From NCBI GenBank assembly GCA_029862125.1, contig JAOTXY010000013.1:1-60781 (forward strand): a stretch of DNA of 60,781 bases, given 5' to 3'. This DNA comes from Gammaproteobacteria bacterium (lineage in GTDB: Bacteria; Pseudomonadota; Gammaproteobacteria; GCA-001735895). Made by a program: the position numbers and the translations under genes. Positions 25,277 to 34,347 of this stretch are shown here, in pieces. Each line of letters opens with the position of its first letter. Position 1 is the first letter of the stretch. The notes below the pieces were generated by a model, which saw only the letters and a program-made list of their open reading frames with translations, searched no databases and was not told the origin of the DNA.

Positions 25277-28200
25277 TTAAACTAGCTGGGATGCCAGCAG
25301 TTCCTGGTCTTCATCGGCTTTCACCGGACGGTGATCGGCGGCAAAGAAAGTGTAAATCACCGGTAGCACGAACAGGGTGAACAGGGTGCCGATCGCAAAT
25401 CCGCACACGATCGTGATCCCGATCGACTGCCGACTCGCTGCGCCCGCACCGCTCGCAACAACCAGGGGCATTATTCCGATAATCGTAGAAAAGGAAGTCA
25501 TCAGGATTGGCCGCAGTCGGATTGAAGCGGCTTTGATTACGGCCTCGACCGGTGACAGGTTATCGTTTTTCTGCATTTCGTTGGCAAATTCGACAATTAG
25601 AATGCCGTGTTTACTGACCAACCCGATTAGTGTAATCAATCCGACCTGGCTATAAATATTCATCGACACCTGCGACAGGAACATCGGTATCAGGGCGCCA
25701 AACATTGCCAGTGGTACCGTTGTCAGGATAATGAATGGGTCACGCAAACTCTCGTATTGTGCGGCCAGTACCAGGAAAACGACGACAATCGCGAATCCGA
25801 AGGTGAGCGCCAGCACCGAGCCCTCCTGGATCAGTTGGCGCGACTGTCCCTGGTAGTCGAAGGTATAACCAGCGGGTGCAACTTGTTCGGTGATATCACG
25901 CAGTACCTGTAATGCCTCGCCGAGTGGTACGCCCGGGACCGCGTCGATTTTGGCGGCGTTTTGTTGCTGAAACTGCACCAGCTCGCGGGGTACCGAGGTA
26001 TAGTCAATGTCAACCAGCGTTGACAGGTTGATTTGTTCGCCGCGGTCGGAGTAGACGAAATACTGGCCGACGATTTCGGCATTTTGACGTTCCTCGCGTC
26101 GCGCCTGTGGAATGATCTTGTAACTGCGTCCGGCCAGGTTGAAGCGACTGACATAGCCTTCAGCCAGGATCACACCCAGGGTTTGACCGATTTCACGCAT
26201 CGAAATACCCATGGAATCGGCGCGTTCGCGATTTATCGTGACCCGTATTTCCGGTTTGCTGAAATTGAAGTCACTCTTGATGAAGAAAAACTTGCCACTC
26301 TCGCGGGCCTTGTTAAGGATTTGCTGGACCACGCCATATAACTGATCGTAGCCCTGCTGGGTCTTGAGAATGAATTCCACCGGGGTGTTGCCACTGGCAC
26401 CGGGTAGCGAGGGTGGATTAAACGCGAAACTTTGCAATCCGGGTTGCTGATCAAGCGCCATCTGAATTTCCGGAATCATTTCGATCGAAGTCAGGTTGCG
26501 ATCCTCCCATGGCTTTAACAACATGCCAGCGAAGGATACTGTCGGCCCGCCAAAACCGTTCGCCATAAAAGACGATTGATATTCATCTTCGTACTTGCGG
26601 AAAATGTCGATGTAAGGTGCGGTGTACTTGTTCAGGTAGTCGAGGCTGCTGTGATCGGGTGCCTGCGAGAAAGTGAAAATCACGCCCTGGTCTTCTTCCG
26701 GTGCGAGTTCTTTCTGGATAAACTGGAACATGGCGGCCAGCATTACGACCACGCCTATCACGAAGAAAACCGTGACGGAGCGTGTTTTCAGTGAATTGGC
26801 AAGGGCATTTTCATAGCGGCGATGTATTTTCTCGAACAGGTCGTTTACATAGCGCGCGTAAGCATTGTTGGAAATGGTGGGCTTGAGCAATCTCGAACAC
26901 ATCATCGGCGACAGGGTCAGCGCGATAATGGTCGAAATGATAATCGTACCGACCAGGGTAAATGCGAATTCCTTGAACAATACCCCGGTAAGTCCGCCAA
27001 GCAGGCCAATCGGGGCGTAGACCACACACAGTACGATCGTGGTCGCGATAACCGGTTTTGCAATTTCACGCGCACCCTGTAATGCCGCCTGCAACGGCTT
27101 CAAACCCTCGCCGATATGTCGGTAAATGTTTTCCACGACGAGGATTGCGTCGTCGACCAGCAGGCCGATCGCCATGACCATTGCCAGCAGTGTTAACAAA
27201 TTGATCGAATACCCCATGATCTGCATGTAAAACAACACGCCGATGATAGACAGCGGGATGGTGACCAGTGGAATCATGGTGGAGCGGAAAGATCCCAGGA
27301 ACAGAAAGATAACGACAATGACAATGAGCGAGGCTTGCGCCAGGGTAAAGATCACCTCGTTGATCGATGCCTGGATGAACTCGGTAGAATCATAAGCAAT
27401 CGCAACATTGAGGCCGGGTGGAAAAGAACTCTTCATCTTTTCCAGCTCGGCGGTGACCAGCTTGATCGTGGTTAACGGATTACCATCGGTAGTGCCATTA
27501 ATGCCAATGTAAATCGATGGCACGTTATCGAACATGACCAGCGAGTCATAGTTTTCGGCACCGAGCTCGATTTCGGCAACGTCACCGAGACGAACCTTGT
27601 TATCGCCTTCTTCGCGGATGATGAAACGCTTGAAAATTTCCGGATCACCGGTATCGGTCACCGCGTTGACGTCGGTTTGCACCAGTTGTCCTCGAGTCTG
27701 CCCGGCTGCTGACTGGTAATTTTCGTCGCTGATGGCATTGACAATATCGGCCGCCGAAACCCTTAACGCGGCCATGCGCACCGGATCCATCCAGACTCGC
27801 ATCGAGTAGGTTTTACCACCCAGAATCTCGGCCTGAGCGACTCCCTTGACGGTGGCCAGTGCGGGTTGAATCGTACGTAGCAAGTAATCGGTAACTTCAA
27901 CGTCAGTTAGCGTTTCGCTGTAGAAGCCATAGTAAGCCAGCGCGAAGCCTTCCGCCGATTGCTTGACAATTACCGGGTCTTCGGACTCGATCGGTAATTC
28001 TCCTCTGATCGACGAGACCTTGGTGCTGACTTCGGTCAGGGCAACATCGGCATCGACCCCGAGTTTCATATGCACTTCAACCACTGAAACACTGTTACTG
28101 CTACTGGAGCGTACGAAATCGATCCCCACGGTGCTCGAAACCGCCTGCTGGACCGGGGTGGTGATGAAGCCCTGTATCAATTCGGAGCTGGCGCCGGGAT

Positions 28201-28348
28201 AGGCGGTAGTAATCGTGATGATCGAGGTTTCGAGTTCCGGATACTGCCGGACCTGGGTATTGAAAAAAGCCTGCACACCGAGCAGTACAATCAGTGTGCT
28301 GATCACCAGGGACAGCACCGGGCGCTTGATGAAATAATCGGTCAACAT
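25277..28348 (-). CDS. RND multidrug efflux inner-membrane transporter
   Basis: HAE1-type RND permease of 1023 residues, the length of AcrB/MexB homologues. It starts with one transmembrane helix followed by a large periplasmic porter loop, then TM2-6 with the proton-relay GLLVDDAILVVEN near residue 400, and repeats this layout in the second half. Begins six bases after the adaptor gene's stop. No TolC/OprM-type outer-membrane gene is adjacent, so an unlinked outer-membrane channel must be used. Substrates unknown. Confidence 0.95.
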   Translation of the reverse strand: MLTDYFIKRPVLSLVISTLIVLLGVQAFFNTQVRQYPELETSIITITTAYPGASSELIQGFITTPVQQAVSSTVGIDFVRSSSSNSVSVVEVHMKLGVDADVALTEVSTKVSSIRGELPIESEDPVIVKQSAEGFALAYYGFYSETLTDVEVTDYLLRTIQPALATVKGVAQAEILGGKTYSMRVWMDPVRMAALRVSAADIVNAISDENYQSAAGQTRGQLVQTDVNAVTDTGDPEIFKRFIIREEGDNKVRLGDVAEIELGAENYDSLVMFDNVPSIYIGINGTTDGNPLTTIKLVTAELEKMKSSFPPGLNVAIAYDSTEFIQASINEVIFTLAQASLIVIVVIFLFLGSFRSTMIPLVTIPLSIIGVLFYMQIMGYSINLLTLLAMVMAIGLLVDDAILVVENIYRHIGEGLKPLQAALQGAREIAKPVIATTIVLCVVYAPIGLLGGLTGVLFKEFAFTLVGTIIISTIIALTLSPMMCSRLLKPTISNNAYARYVNDLFEKIHRRYENALANSLKTRSVTVFFVIGVVVMLAAMFQFIQKELAPEEDQGVIFTFSQAPDHSSLDYLNKYTAPYIDIFRKYEDEYQSSFMANGFGGPTVSFAGMLLKPWEDRNLTSIEMIPEIQMALDQQPGLQSFAFNPPSLPGASGNTPVEFILKTQQGYDQLYGVVQQILNKARESGKFFFIKSDFNFSKPEIRVTINRERADSMGISMREIGQTLGVILAEGYVSRFNLAGRSYKIIPQARREERQNAEIVGQYFVYSDRGEQINLSTLVDIDYTSVPRELVQFQQQNAAKIDAVPGVPLGEALQVLRDITEQVAPAGYTFDYQGQSRQLIQEGSVLALTFGFAIVVVFLVLAAQYESLRDPFIILTTVPLAMFGALIPMFLSQVSMNIYSQVGLITLIGLVSKHGILIVEFANEMQKNDNLSPVEAVIKAASIRLRPILMTSFSTIIGIMPLVVASGAGAASRQSIGITIVCGFAIGTLFTLFVLPVIYTFFAADHRPVKADEDQELLASQLV

Positions 28349-28354
28349 TGCGGT

Positions 28355-29503
28355 TTATTGACTAGATGACTGGTATTCGGGCACGTCATCGACGATCGCA
28401 ACCCGCAGGCTTGGGTAGAGTTTGAGTTGTCCCGAGGTCACCACAATATCACCGGATTTCAAACCACTGTTGACGCCGGCTAATCCTGAACTACGGTAAG
28501 CGACATCAATCTGGCGTGCAGCCAACCGGTAGTCGGGCAGGGCCTCCTCGCTGCCACCGGGTTGTCTTTCGAGAACGTAAGCTGCTTCGCCGTAAATGTT
28601 ATAAAAGATTGCGGTTTCAGGAACGGTGACAACTTCCATCTGGCGTCTTGATCGAACACTCGTATCGGCGAACATGCCAGGCGCCAGTAACCGTTCTCGA
28701 TTGTCTACTACCGCACGAATCGCGATATTACGCGTATTGGCATCGAGTTGCGGATTCCAGGTTTCAACTTTGGCGCTAAACGTCTGATCAGGATAAGCGT
28801 GGACGCGAAACTCGATCAACTGATCGATAATGAGGTCATTAAAATTACTTTCCGGCAGGGTAAAGTCGAGATATAGCCGGTCGAGCGACAACAGGGTCAC
28901 GATATTGGTCCCTGGTGCAACGTATTCACCGAGATCGACCTGTCGAATACCAAGCTTTCCTGAAAATGGGGCAAAGATTTGCTTCTTCTCGAGCGCGGCA
29001 CGGGCAACGTTGATCTTGGCTTCTGCAATATCGACCAGCGATGCCTGGGTATCGATATCGTTACTGGTTACAAACGATTGATCCTTGAGCTTGAGCAATC
29101 GTTTGTACTGGCTATTATCCGCATTAAACTTGGCGCGTGCTGATTCGAGGTTGGCGGTTTCAGTGCGATTGTCGAGTTCGACCAGTAGCGAACCTTGCTT
29201 GACCTCACCACCCGATTCGAAACTAATCGAAGTGATTACGCCGGAAACCTCGGTTGTTACATCGACTCCCTGAAATGCCACCAGGGTGCCTATCGCCTTG
29301 ATACGGCGTTCCCATTGGGCAATTTCAGCCTCGGCTACGGTTACGCTGATTGGTGGAGGCGCCTGGCTGCCCTGGGCGATCTGCTCCTGGATCTGTAAAA
29401 ACTTTTTGTACCCCAGCGCACCACTCATGATAATGAGCAGCAGAAACACCAGTAATAGTCGGAGCCAGAGTCGCGGCTTACGAGTTGGAGTTGGTTCGGA
29501 CAC
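28355..29503 (-). CDS. RND efflux periplasmic adaptor (MFP)
   Basis: Membrane-fusion protein of 382 residues. It has an N-terminal signal-anchor (about 12-32, LWLRLLLVFLLLIIMSGALG), a lipoyl-like half with VSGVITSISFESGGEVKQG, an alpha-helical hairpin and a beta-barrel domain ending in VVTSGQLKLYP. No lipobox cysteine is visible. First gene of a two-gene efflux operon with the RND permease. No local regulator gene is seen next to it. Confidence 0.93.
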   Translation of the reverse strand: MSEPTPTRKPRLWLRLLLVFLLLIIMSGALGYKKFLQIQEQIAQGSQAPPPISVTVAEAEIAQWERRIKAIGTLVAFQGVDVTTEVSGVITSISFESGGEVKQGSLLVELDNRTETANLESARAKFNADNSQYKRLLKLKDQSFVTSNDIDTQASLVDIAEAKINVARAALEKKQIFAPFSGKLGIRQVDLGEYVAPGTNIVTLLSLDRLYLDFTLPESNFNDLIIDQLIEFRVHAYPDQTFSAKVETWNPQLDANTRNIAIRAVVDNRERLLAPGMFADTSVRSRRQMEVVTVPETAIFYNIYGEAAYVLERQPGGSEEALPDYRLAARQIDVAYRSSGLAGVNSGLKSGDIVVTSGQLKLYPSLRVAIVDDVPEYQSSSQ

Positions 29504-29621
29504 CTGGGTTATACCTTAATCATTTTTAATATACTGAAGTAGTCACGCAATAACTAATTGCAAGGACCAATTCTAACCATTTGACCAAAAATATGCTGAA
29601 TTGTTTGACGACTATTACAGC

Positions 29622-30263
29622 TTAATCGGATTTTCGATAGGCTAACACCCAATGGCGTAAATGCGCCTCTTTTGCAGAGAAAGGGTAGGTGCGAAATAGC
29701 AGCGATTGATCGAGCTTTTCCCATTTCCCTGTTTCTTCGAGCGCGGCAATTTTTGGCTTGAAGCCGTACTCGTCGTATGCGATCGCCGATAGTGAGAACA
29801 CGATCGTACCGCCAGGTCGAGCCAATTTCAGGATGCCGTCGAGTGATTCGGGGGGCGCGTGGCCGTGCGTGAGTACGCCGGCTGCCACGACCGCATCGAA
29901 GCTGTCGTCGGCCAGGTCAATCCGGCTGTCGAGATAAAGCTGATGCAACTGCTGGTATACCTCTTTGCGTTGCGCGACCGCAAGCATGCCGGATGAGGGA
30001 TCGAGTCCCTCGATATTGCGATATCCCATCTGGTGCAGCACCTGTGCCATGTTCCCGGTACCACAGCCGGCATCGAGAATTTTGGCGTCATAGTCCCGCA
30101 CATGGCGCCCGATCAGGCCGGTAGCGATCGCGATATATGGATTGCCGCTTGCCCATAATTGCTGGTCATAATCATGTGCCCATTCATCATACAGGGTATC
30201 GAGTGTTTTACGTTCTCCATCCGCCTGATATACGCGCTCCAGCCAGGTTTCGAGGTCCTCCAT
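29622..30263 (-). CDS. class I SAM-dependent methyltransferase
   Basis: Methyltransferase of about 213 residues from ATG 30263, chosen because AAGGAG lies seven bases upstream; the frame extends seven codons further. SAM motif I is ILDAGCGTGN, motif II LDPSSGML, with FDAVVAAGVLTHGH later. It resembles the WBSCR27/Williams-Beuren-type methyltransferases, whose substrate is unknown. Divergent from the aconitase X genes, with only about 40 bases between them, so the two transcripts may share a promoter region. Confidence 0.88.
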   Translation of the reverse strand: MEDLETWLERVYQADGERKTLDTLYDEWAHDYDQQLWASGNPYIAIATGLIGRHVRDYDAKILDAGCGTGNMAQVLHQMGYRNIEGLDPSSGMLAVAQRKEVYQQLHQLYLDSRIDLADDSFDAVVAAGVLTHGHAPPESLDGILKLARPGGTIVFSLSAIAYDEYGFKPKIAALEETGKWEKLDQSLLFRTYPFSAKEAHLRHWVLAYRKSD

Positions 30264-30302
30264 AAAATACTCCTTGCATGTCACGATAATTAACCGCAGA
30301 TT

Positions 30303-31637
30303 ATGCCTTTAACAAGGCCAACTCAAGTGATTGGTGCTGATATGGACGCAACTAAAGAGGTATTGGTAACCGGGGAATTGCAACTCAACGAGCTGGATCA
30401 GGCACGGCTCGATGGCAGGCTTGGCAAGGCCATGCAATTTGCCATGCAAACAATAGTAACCGCTGCTCACATCGACCAGGCAGATGCGCTGATCGATATC
30501 AGTTTTGCGCACATCGATGCCTGTTTTTACAACGGGCGCGCGCATCTCGACTTTGTCAATTACATGCTCGATCATGGCGCTTCGCTGGCAGTACCTTCCT
30601 GGACCAACAATGGCCTGGTGTCGCTCAATGACCTGTCGGTGCGTGATCCGCTGGCGAGTCGCGAAATGCATGAAGCAAGGGAATTGATGCAGGCCTACGT
30701 CAAGCTAGGCTGTAACCCGGTGTGGACCTGTGCGCCCTATCAATTACCCGGTAGGCCCGGACTCGGCGATCACATCGTCGGCTCCGAGTCTAACGCGGTC
30801 AGTTTTTATAACTCGGTGATCGGCGCACGCAGCAATATGTATGGAGATTATCTTGATGTCTGCGCTGCGATAACCGGGCGTGTACCTTTCAGTAAGCTCC
30901 ATCGAGACGAGGCCCGAGCCGCTCAAATCCTGTTCGATGTGGGCAGTATTCCACAAGCAGTCCGCAACAATGATTTGTTCTATCACTTGCTCGGATACAT
31001 TGTCGGACGCAAGTGTGGCAATCGGGTACCGGCAATTGTCGGCTTGCCGGAAAGCTGTGACGAGGACGATCTGAAAGCGATCAGCGCTGCCGCCAGCTCG
31101 GCAGGCAGCGTACCGTTGTTTCACGCGGTTGGCATAACCCCGGAAGCCGCAACACTCGAAATCGCCTTTCAAGGCCGACAACCGACGCAAGTTATGGAGT
31201 TAAATGTCGATGACCTGCGTCAAGCGCGAGATGAGCTCGGGAAAAATTCGGATCAACCGCTGGCCGGCGTCGCCCTTGGCACGCCCCATTTCTCTTACAC
31301 TGAATTCGAACGCCTGGTTAACCTGCTCGATGGTCGTAGCATCGACCCCCGACTGACATTTTACCTGTCCACCAGTCGGCATGTATTTGAACAGGCAAAG
31401 CAGCAGGGCTGGATCGAGTCTTTGCAACAGGCCGGTGTCAAGATAATCACCGATACCTGCACCTATTTTTCGCCCGCCGTTAACGGCTTACACGGCAAGA
31501 TCATGACCAACTCGGCGAAGTGGGCCTACTACGCGCCGGGCATGTTACCGGTGGACGTGTTGATCGCAAGCTTAAGTGAATGCATCGAATCCGCGGTTAG
31601 TGGCGAGGTGATGCTCGATCAATGGGATGCCACATGA
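30303..31637 (+). CDS. aconitase X catalytic subunit
   Basis: Large subunit of an AcnX-type dehydratase, 444 residues. Family stretches include QLNELDQARLDG near the start, GSESNAVSFYNSVIGARSN, ITGRVPFSKLHRDEARA, and the C-terminal DTCTYFSPAV with TNSAKWAYYAPG. Bacterial two-subunit AcnX enzymes characterised so far dehydrate cis-3-hydroxy-L-proline to pyrroline-2-carboxylate; the archaeal ones act on mevalonate-5-phosphate. ATG 30303 is the first start; ATG 30342 is possible and neither has a strong ribosome site. Coupled to the small subunit. Confidence 0.88.
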   Translation: MPLTRPTQVIGADMDATKEVLVTGELQLNELDQARLDGRLGKAMQFAMQTIVTAAHIDQADALIDISFAHIDACFYNGRAHLDFVNYMLDHGASLAVPSWTNNGLVSLNDLSVRDPLASREMHEARELMQAYVKLGCNPVWTCAPYQLPGRPGLGDHIVGSESNAVSFYNSVIGARSNMYGDYLDVCAAITGRVPFSKLHRDEARAAQILFDVGSIPQAVRNNDLFYHLLGYIVGRKCGNRVPAIVGLPESCDEDDLKAISAAASSAGSVPLFHAVGITPEAATLEIAFQGRQPTQVMELNVDDLRQARDELGKNSDQPLAGVALGTPHFSYTEFERLVNLLDGRSIDPRLTFYLSTSRHVFEQAKQQGWIESLQQAGVKIITDTCTYFSPAVNGLHGKIMTNSAKWAYYAPGMLPVDVLIASLSECIESAVSGEVMLDQWDAT

Positions 31638-32062
31638 GTAAGCAATCAGTCGACATCGAGGGCAGGGTTCTGATTGCCGGCTCAGCCGATGGACCGGCAC
31701 TGGTACTTGATGAAACGCTGAGTTTTTGGGGCGGATTCGACCCATCAAATGGCGAGATTATCGATGTGCATCACCCACAATACCGACAACTGGTGGGAGG
31801 CAAAATTTTGTGCATCCCGCAAAGCAAGGGATCAGCCGGTACCCCGGGTGGAATCGCGGAAACATTACGCAATGGCAGTGGGCCGATCGCCTTCGTGCTA
31901 GGCGAGCCTGATGTCAACATCAGCGTCGGTACGTTGGTTGCCAACCGGCTTTACGATATGAACATTCCCGTGCTGGAGATTTCGCGCGAACGGATGAAAC
32001 AGATTAAAACCGGCGAAGCTGTTTTCATCGATCGGAACGGAAGGCTATCAGTCAATCGCTAG
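31634..32062 (+). CDS. aconitase X swivelling-domain subunit (DUF126)
   Basis: Small subunit of about 142 residues. Typical DUF126 phrases are LVLDETLSFWGGFDP, GKILCIPQSKGSAGTPGG and VFIDRNGRLSV. ATG 31634 overlaps the large-subunit stop as ATGA, so the two are coupled; an in-frame ATG at 31622 is less likely. Together with the catalytic subunit it should form the heterodimeric dehydratase. The 3' end overlaps the convergent Rieske gene by 15 bases. Confidence 0.88.
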   Translation: MSKQSVDIEGRVLIAGSADGPALVLDETLSFWGGFDPSNGEIIDVHHPQYRQLVGGKILCIPQSKGSAGTPGGIAETLRNGSGPIAFVLGEPDVNISVGTLVANRLYDMNIPVLEISRERMKQIKTGEAVFIDRNGRLSVNR

Positions 32063-33169
32063 GGCCTGTTGCACCAGGCGGTGAAATTGATGCAAGGCGT
32101 ATTCGCTCTCGCCGGTACGATCCGGATCCACCATGAAAGTGCCCTGGTCATAGCTTTTCGAATTCAACCCTCGCTGCACCGATTCACAAAGGTGAATATC
32201 TTCGGGTGCCAGGATATCCGCTACGTAGTCAACACGAGGTTGATAGACTTTCCCGCCGACAGCAAATGAATGACCGCCAAAGGTTGAGCTGGTCGTGGTT
32301 ACCGGTCTTACCGCAAACACGGCAAATTCGTTTGAGCCAGGCAGAACGTTAAACGTAGTATTTGGCCATAGATACCAGAATACCGAGCTTTGAATTCCGA
32401 CATCGGGATCTACCGGGTAAGCTGTATTTTCGATACGGATATCGGGGCCATACTGGCGGGACCAGCGGTCGTGTACATCTACTTGATACTTTTCCATATC
32501 GATGATCGAGGCGAATGCCTTATGCGCCGGACGGCAGTGATAGCATTCGACGTAATTGTCGACGACCACTTTCCAGCCGGCCTCCATCCGGGTTTCACCG
32601 AGCAGGTCGGTGCCACAGAGTTCGACGTCATCAAGATAGGGGATGTGTTCGCGAACATCTACCTCGAGACCTGCAGCAAGCGCTTGCAGGCTTTCACACT
32701 GATCGTCCAGGTTGACGAAAATACAGCCGCACAATATCTCGAGCCTGATTTCTTTTAACCCGAATTCAGCTTTATCAAAGCCGGGGCGATGTTCACCCAT
32801 GCGGGCTACTTTTAGACTGCCTTCATTGTCATAAGACCATGCATGGTAGGGGCAGACAATCAGTTTGCGCACATTTCCGGCACCCTGTAATAATTCATGC
32901 GCCCGATGCCGGCAAACATTGTAGAACGCGCGCAGTTTCAAGTCGGACGAGCGAATGACAAATATGCTCTCATCGCAAATCTGCAGCGTGAAGTAGTCGC
33001 CTGGATCAGGCAACATCGATTCATGGGCGACGTACTGCCAGCTTCGGTAAAAAATCCGCTGCTTTTCGAGTTCGTAGATTTCAGCGGAAAGATAATAATC
33101 AGAGGACAGGGTAAAAGAGTTTTCGGCCTTGTCGGTGAGTGGTCTATTCAAGGGGGGTAGTGCCGACAT
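32048..33169 (-). CDS. Rieske non-haem iron oxygenase, betaine/carnitine type
   Basis: Oxygenase alpha subunit of 373 residues. The Rieske cluster uses Cys86 and His88 (CRHRAH) and Cys106 and His109 (CPYHAW). The mononuclear iron site uses His211 and His216 in DNYVECYHCRPAH, with Glu208 as bridge where ring-hydroxylating dioxygenases have Asp; glutamate is also seen in carnitine monooxygenase. PEDIHLCESVQRGL is shared with choline, glycine-betaine and proline-betaine demethylases. It follows the betaine-type ATPase gene by about ten bases. Likely an N-demethylase or monooxygenase of a quaternary amine. No reductase partner is adjacent. Confidence 0.88.
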   Translation of the reverse strand: MSALPPLNRPLTDKAENSFTLSSDYYLSAEIYELEKQRIFYRSWQYVAHESMLPDPGDYFTLQICDESIFVIRSSDLKLRAFYNVCRHRAHELLQGAGNVRKLIVCPYHAWSYDNEGSLKVARMGEHRPGFDKAEFGLKEIRLEILCGCIFVNLDDQCESLQALAAGLEVDVREHIPYLDDVELCGTDLLGETRMEAGWKVVVDNYVECYHCRPAHKAFASIIDMEKYQVDVHDRWSRQYGPDIRIENTAYPVDPDVGIQSSVFWYLWPNTTFNVLPGSNEFAVFAVRPVTTTSSTFGGHSFAVGGKVYQPRVDYVADILAPEDIHLCESVQRGLNSKSYDQGTFMVDPDRTGESEYALHQFHRLVQQALAID

Positions 33170-33180
33170 GATGCGGAATT

Positions 33181-34212
33181 TCAGGAACGACTGTCCATCG
33201 CTTTCAGGATCATCGCCTGGTCGATTTCACCGATTATCTTATCCTGGTCATCGACCACCGCGAGTGGGCCGTCCGCAGCGATGGCGACATCGATTAACGA
33301 GTCGAGCTTGGCGTCTTCATTAACACGCTGCGCCCCATTGGACCTGGTCGCGTCCGAGGCTTCGCGCATGATTTTACCGACACTGAGAACCTTGTAGCGA
33401 GGTACGTCCTCGGTAAATTCACGCACGTAATCATCGACGGGATTTGCCACTATTTCCTCCGGCGTGCCGATTTGTACCACGACCCCGTCTTTCATGATCG
33501 CGATATGGTCACCCATCTTGATGGCTTCCAGAAAATCGTGGGTAATGAAGATCATGGTCTTCTGTACCTCGGCCTGGATCTTGATCAATTCATCCTGCAT
33601 TTCACGTCGAATCAGCGGGTCGAGCGCGCTGAAAGGTTCATCGAAGATCAGGATTTCGGGGTCTACCGCCATTGCGCGGGCGAGGCCGACACGTTGCTGC
33701 ATTCCACCGGAGAGTTCGCGCGGGTAATGATCGGCCCAGCCGTCCAGCCCGACCTTTACGAGTACTTCCATTGCTCTGGCCTTGCGTTCTTTTTTATCCA
33801 TGCCACGAATTTCGAGACCGAAGGAAATATTGTCGATTACCTTGCGGTGCGGAAACAGGCCGAAGTGCTGGAACACCATGCTCATTCGAAAGCGGCGTAA
33901 CTCGGTGAGCTGGGCATCGTTATAGCCCATGATGTCTTCACCATCGATGATCATCTCCCCGGCGGTGGGATCGATCAGTCGTGAAATACAGCGCACCAAT
34001 GTCGACTTGCCACTGCCCGACAGGCCCATGACAACGAAGGTTTCGCCCTTGTTGATTTCAAAAGAGACATCATTAACGCCGATCACGTGCCCGGTTTGCT
34101 CCTGTACCTCGGCACGTGACAGCGAACGGTCGAGATTTTCCAGCGTCCGCTTGGGATAAGTACCAAATATCTTCCAGATATTCTTACACACGATTTGGGG
34201 TGCTTCGGACAT
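33181..34212 (-). CDS. glycine betaine/proline-type ABC transporter ATPase
   Basis: ProV/OpuAA-type ATPase of 343 residues. Walker A is GLSGSGKST near residue 63, signature LSGGMQQR, Walker B ILIFDEP, and the C-terminal part (about 280-343) resembles a single CBS-like regulatory region with LAVVDDQDKIIG. It has the long N-terminal extension of this subfamily (RSLSRAEVQEQTG). Operon mate of the Rieske gene and divergent from the permease/binding protein genes, so the transporter is split across two divergent transcripts. Confidence 0.92.
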   Translation of the reverse strand: MSEAPQIVCKNIWKIFGTYPKRTLENLDRSLSRAEVQEQTGHVIGVNDVSFEINKGETFVVMGLSGSGKSTLVRCISRLIDPTAGEMIIDGEDIMGYNDAQLTELRRFRMSMVFQHFGLFPHRKVIDNISFGLEIRGMDKKERKARAMEVLVKVGLDGWADHYPRELSGGMQQRVGLARAMAVDPEILIFDEPFSALDPLIRREMQDELIKIQAEVQKTMIFITHDFLEAIKMGDHIAIMKDGVVVQIGTPEEIVANPVDDYVREFTEDVPRYKVLSVGKIMREASDATRSNGAQRVNEDAKLDSLIDVAIAADGPLAVVDDQDKIIGEIDQAMILKAMDSRS

Positions 34213-34347
34213 TGTAATACTCGTTAAATTGCCGCGATTTCCGACTATCTTAGCCTACTGCCGAACAGGCTGTAAACCAACGGTGTCGCTATTGCAGGAG
34301 TTGCTGATCAAGGATAAGCTAATGCGAATCTTATGGGGTGAGGATGT

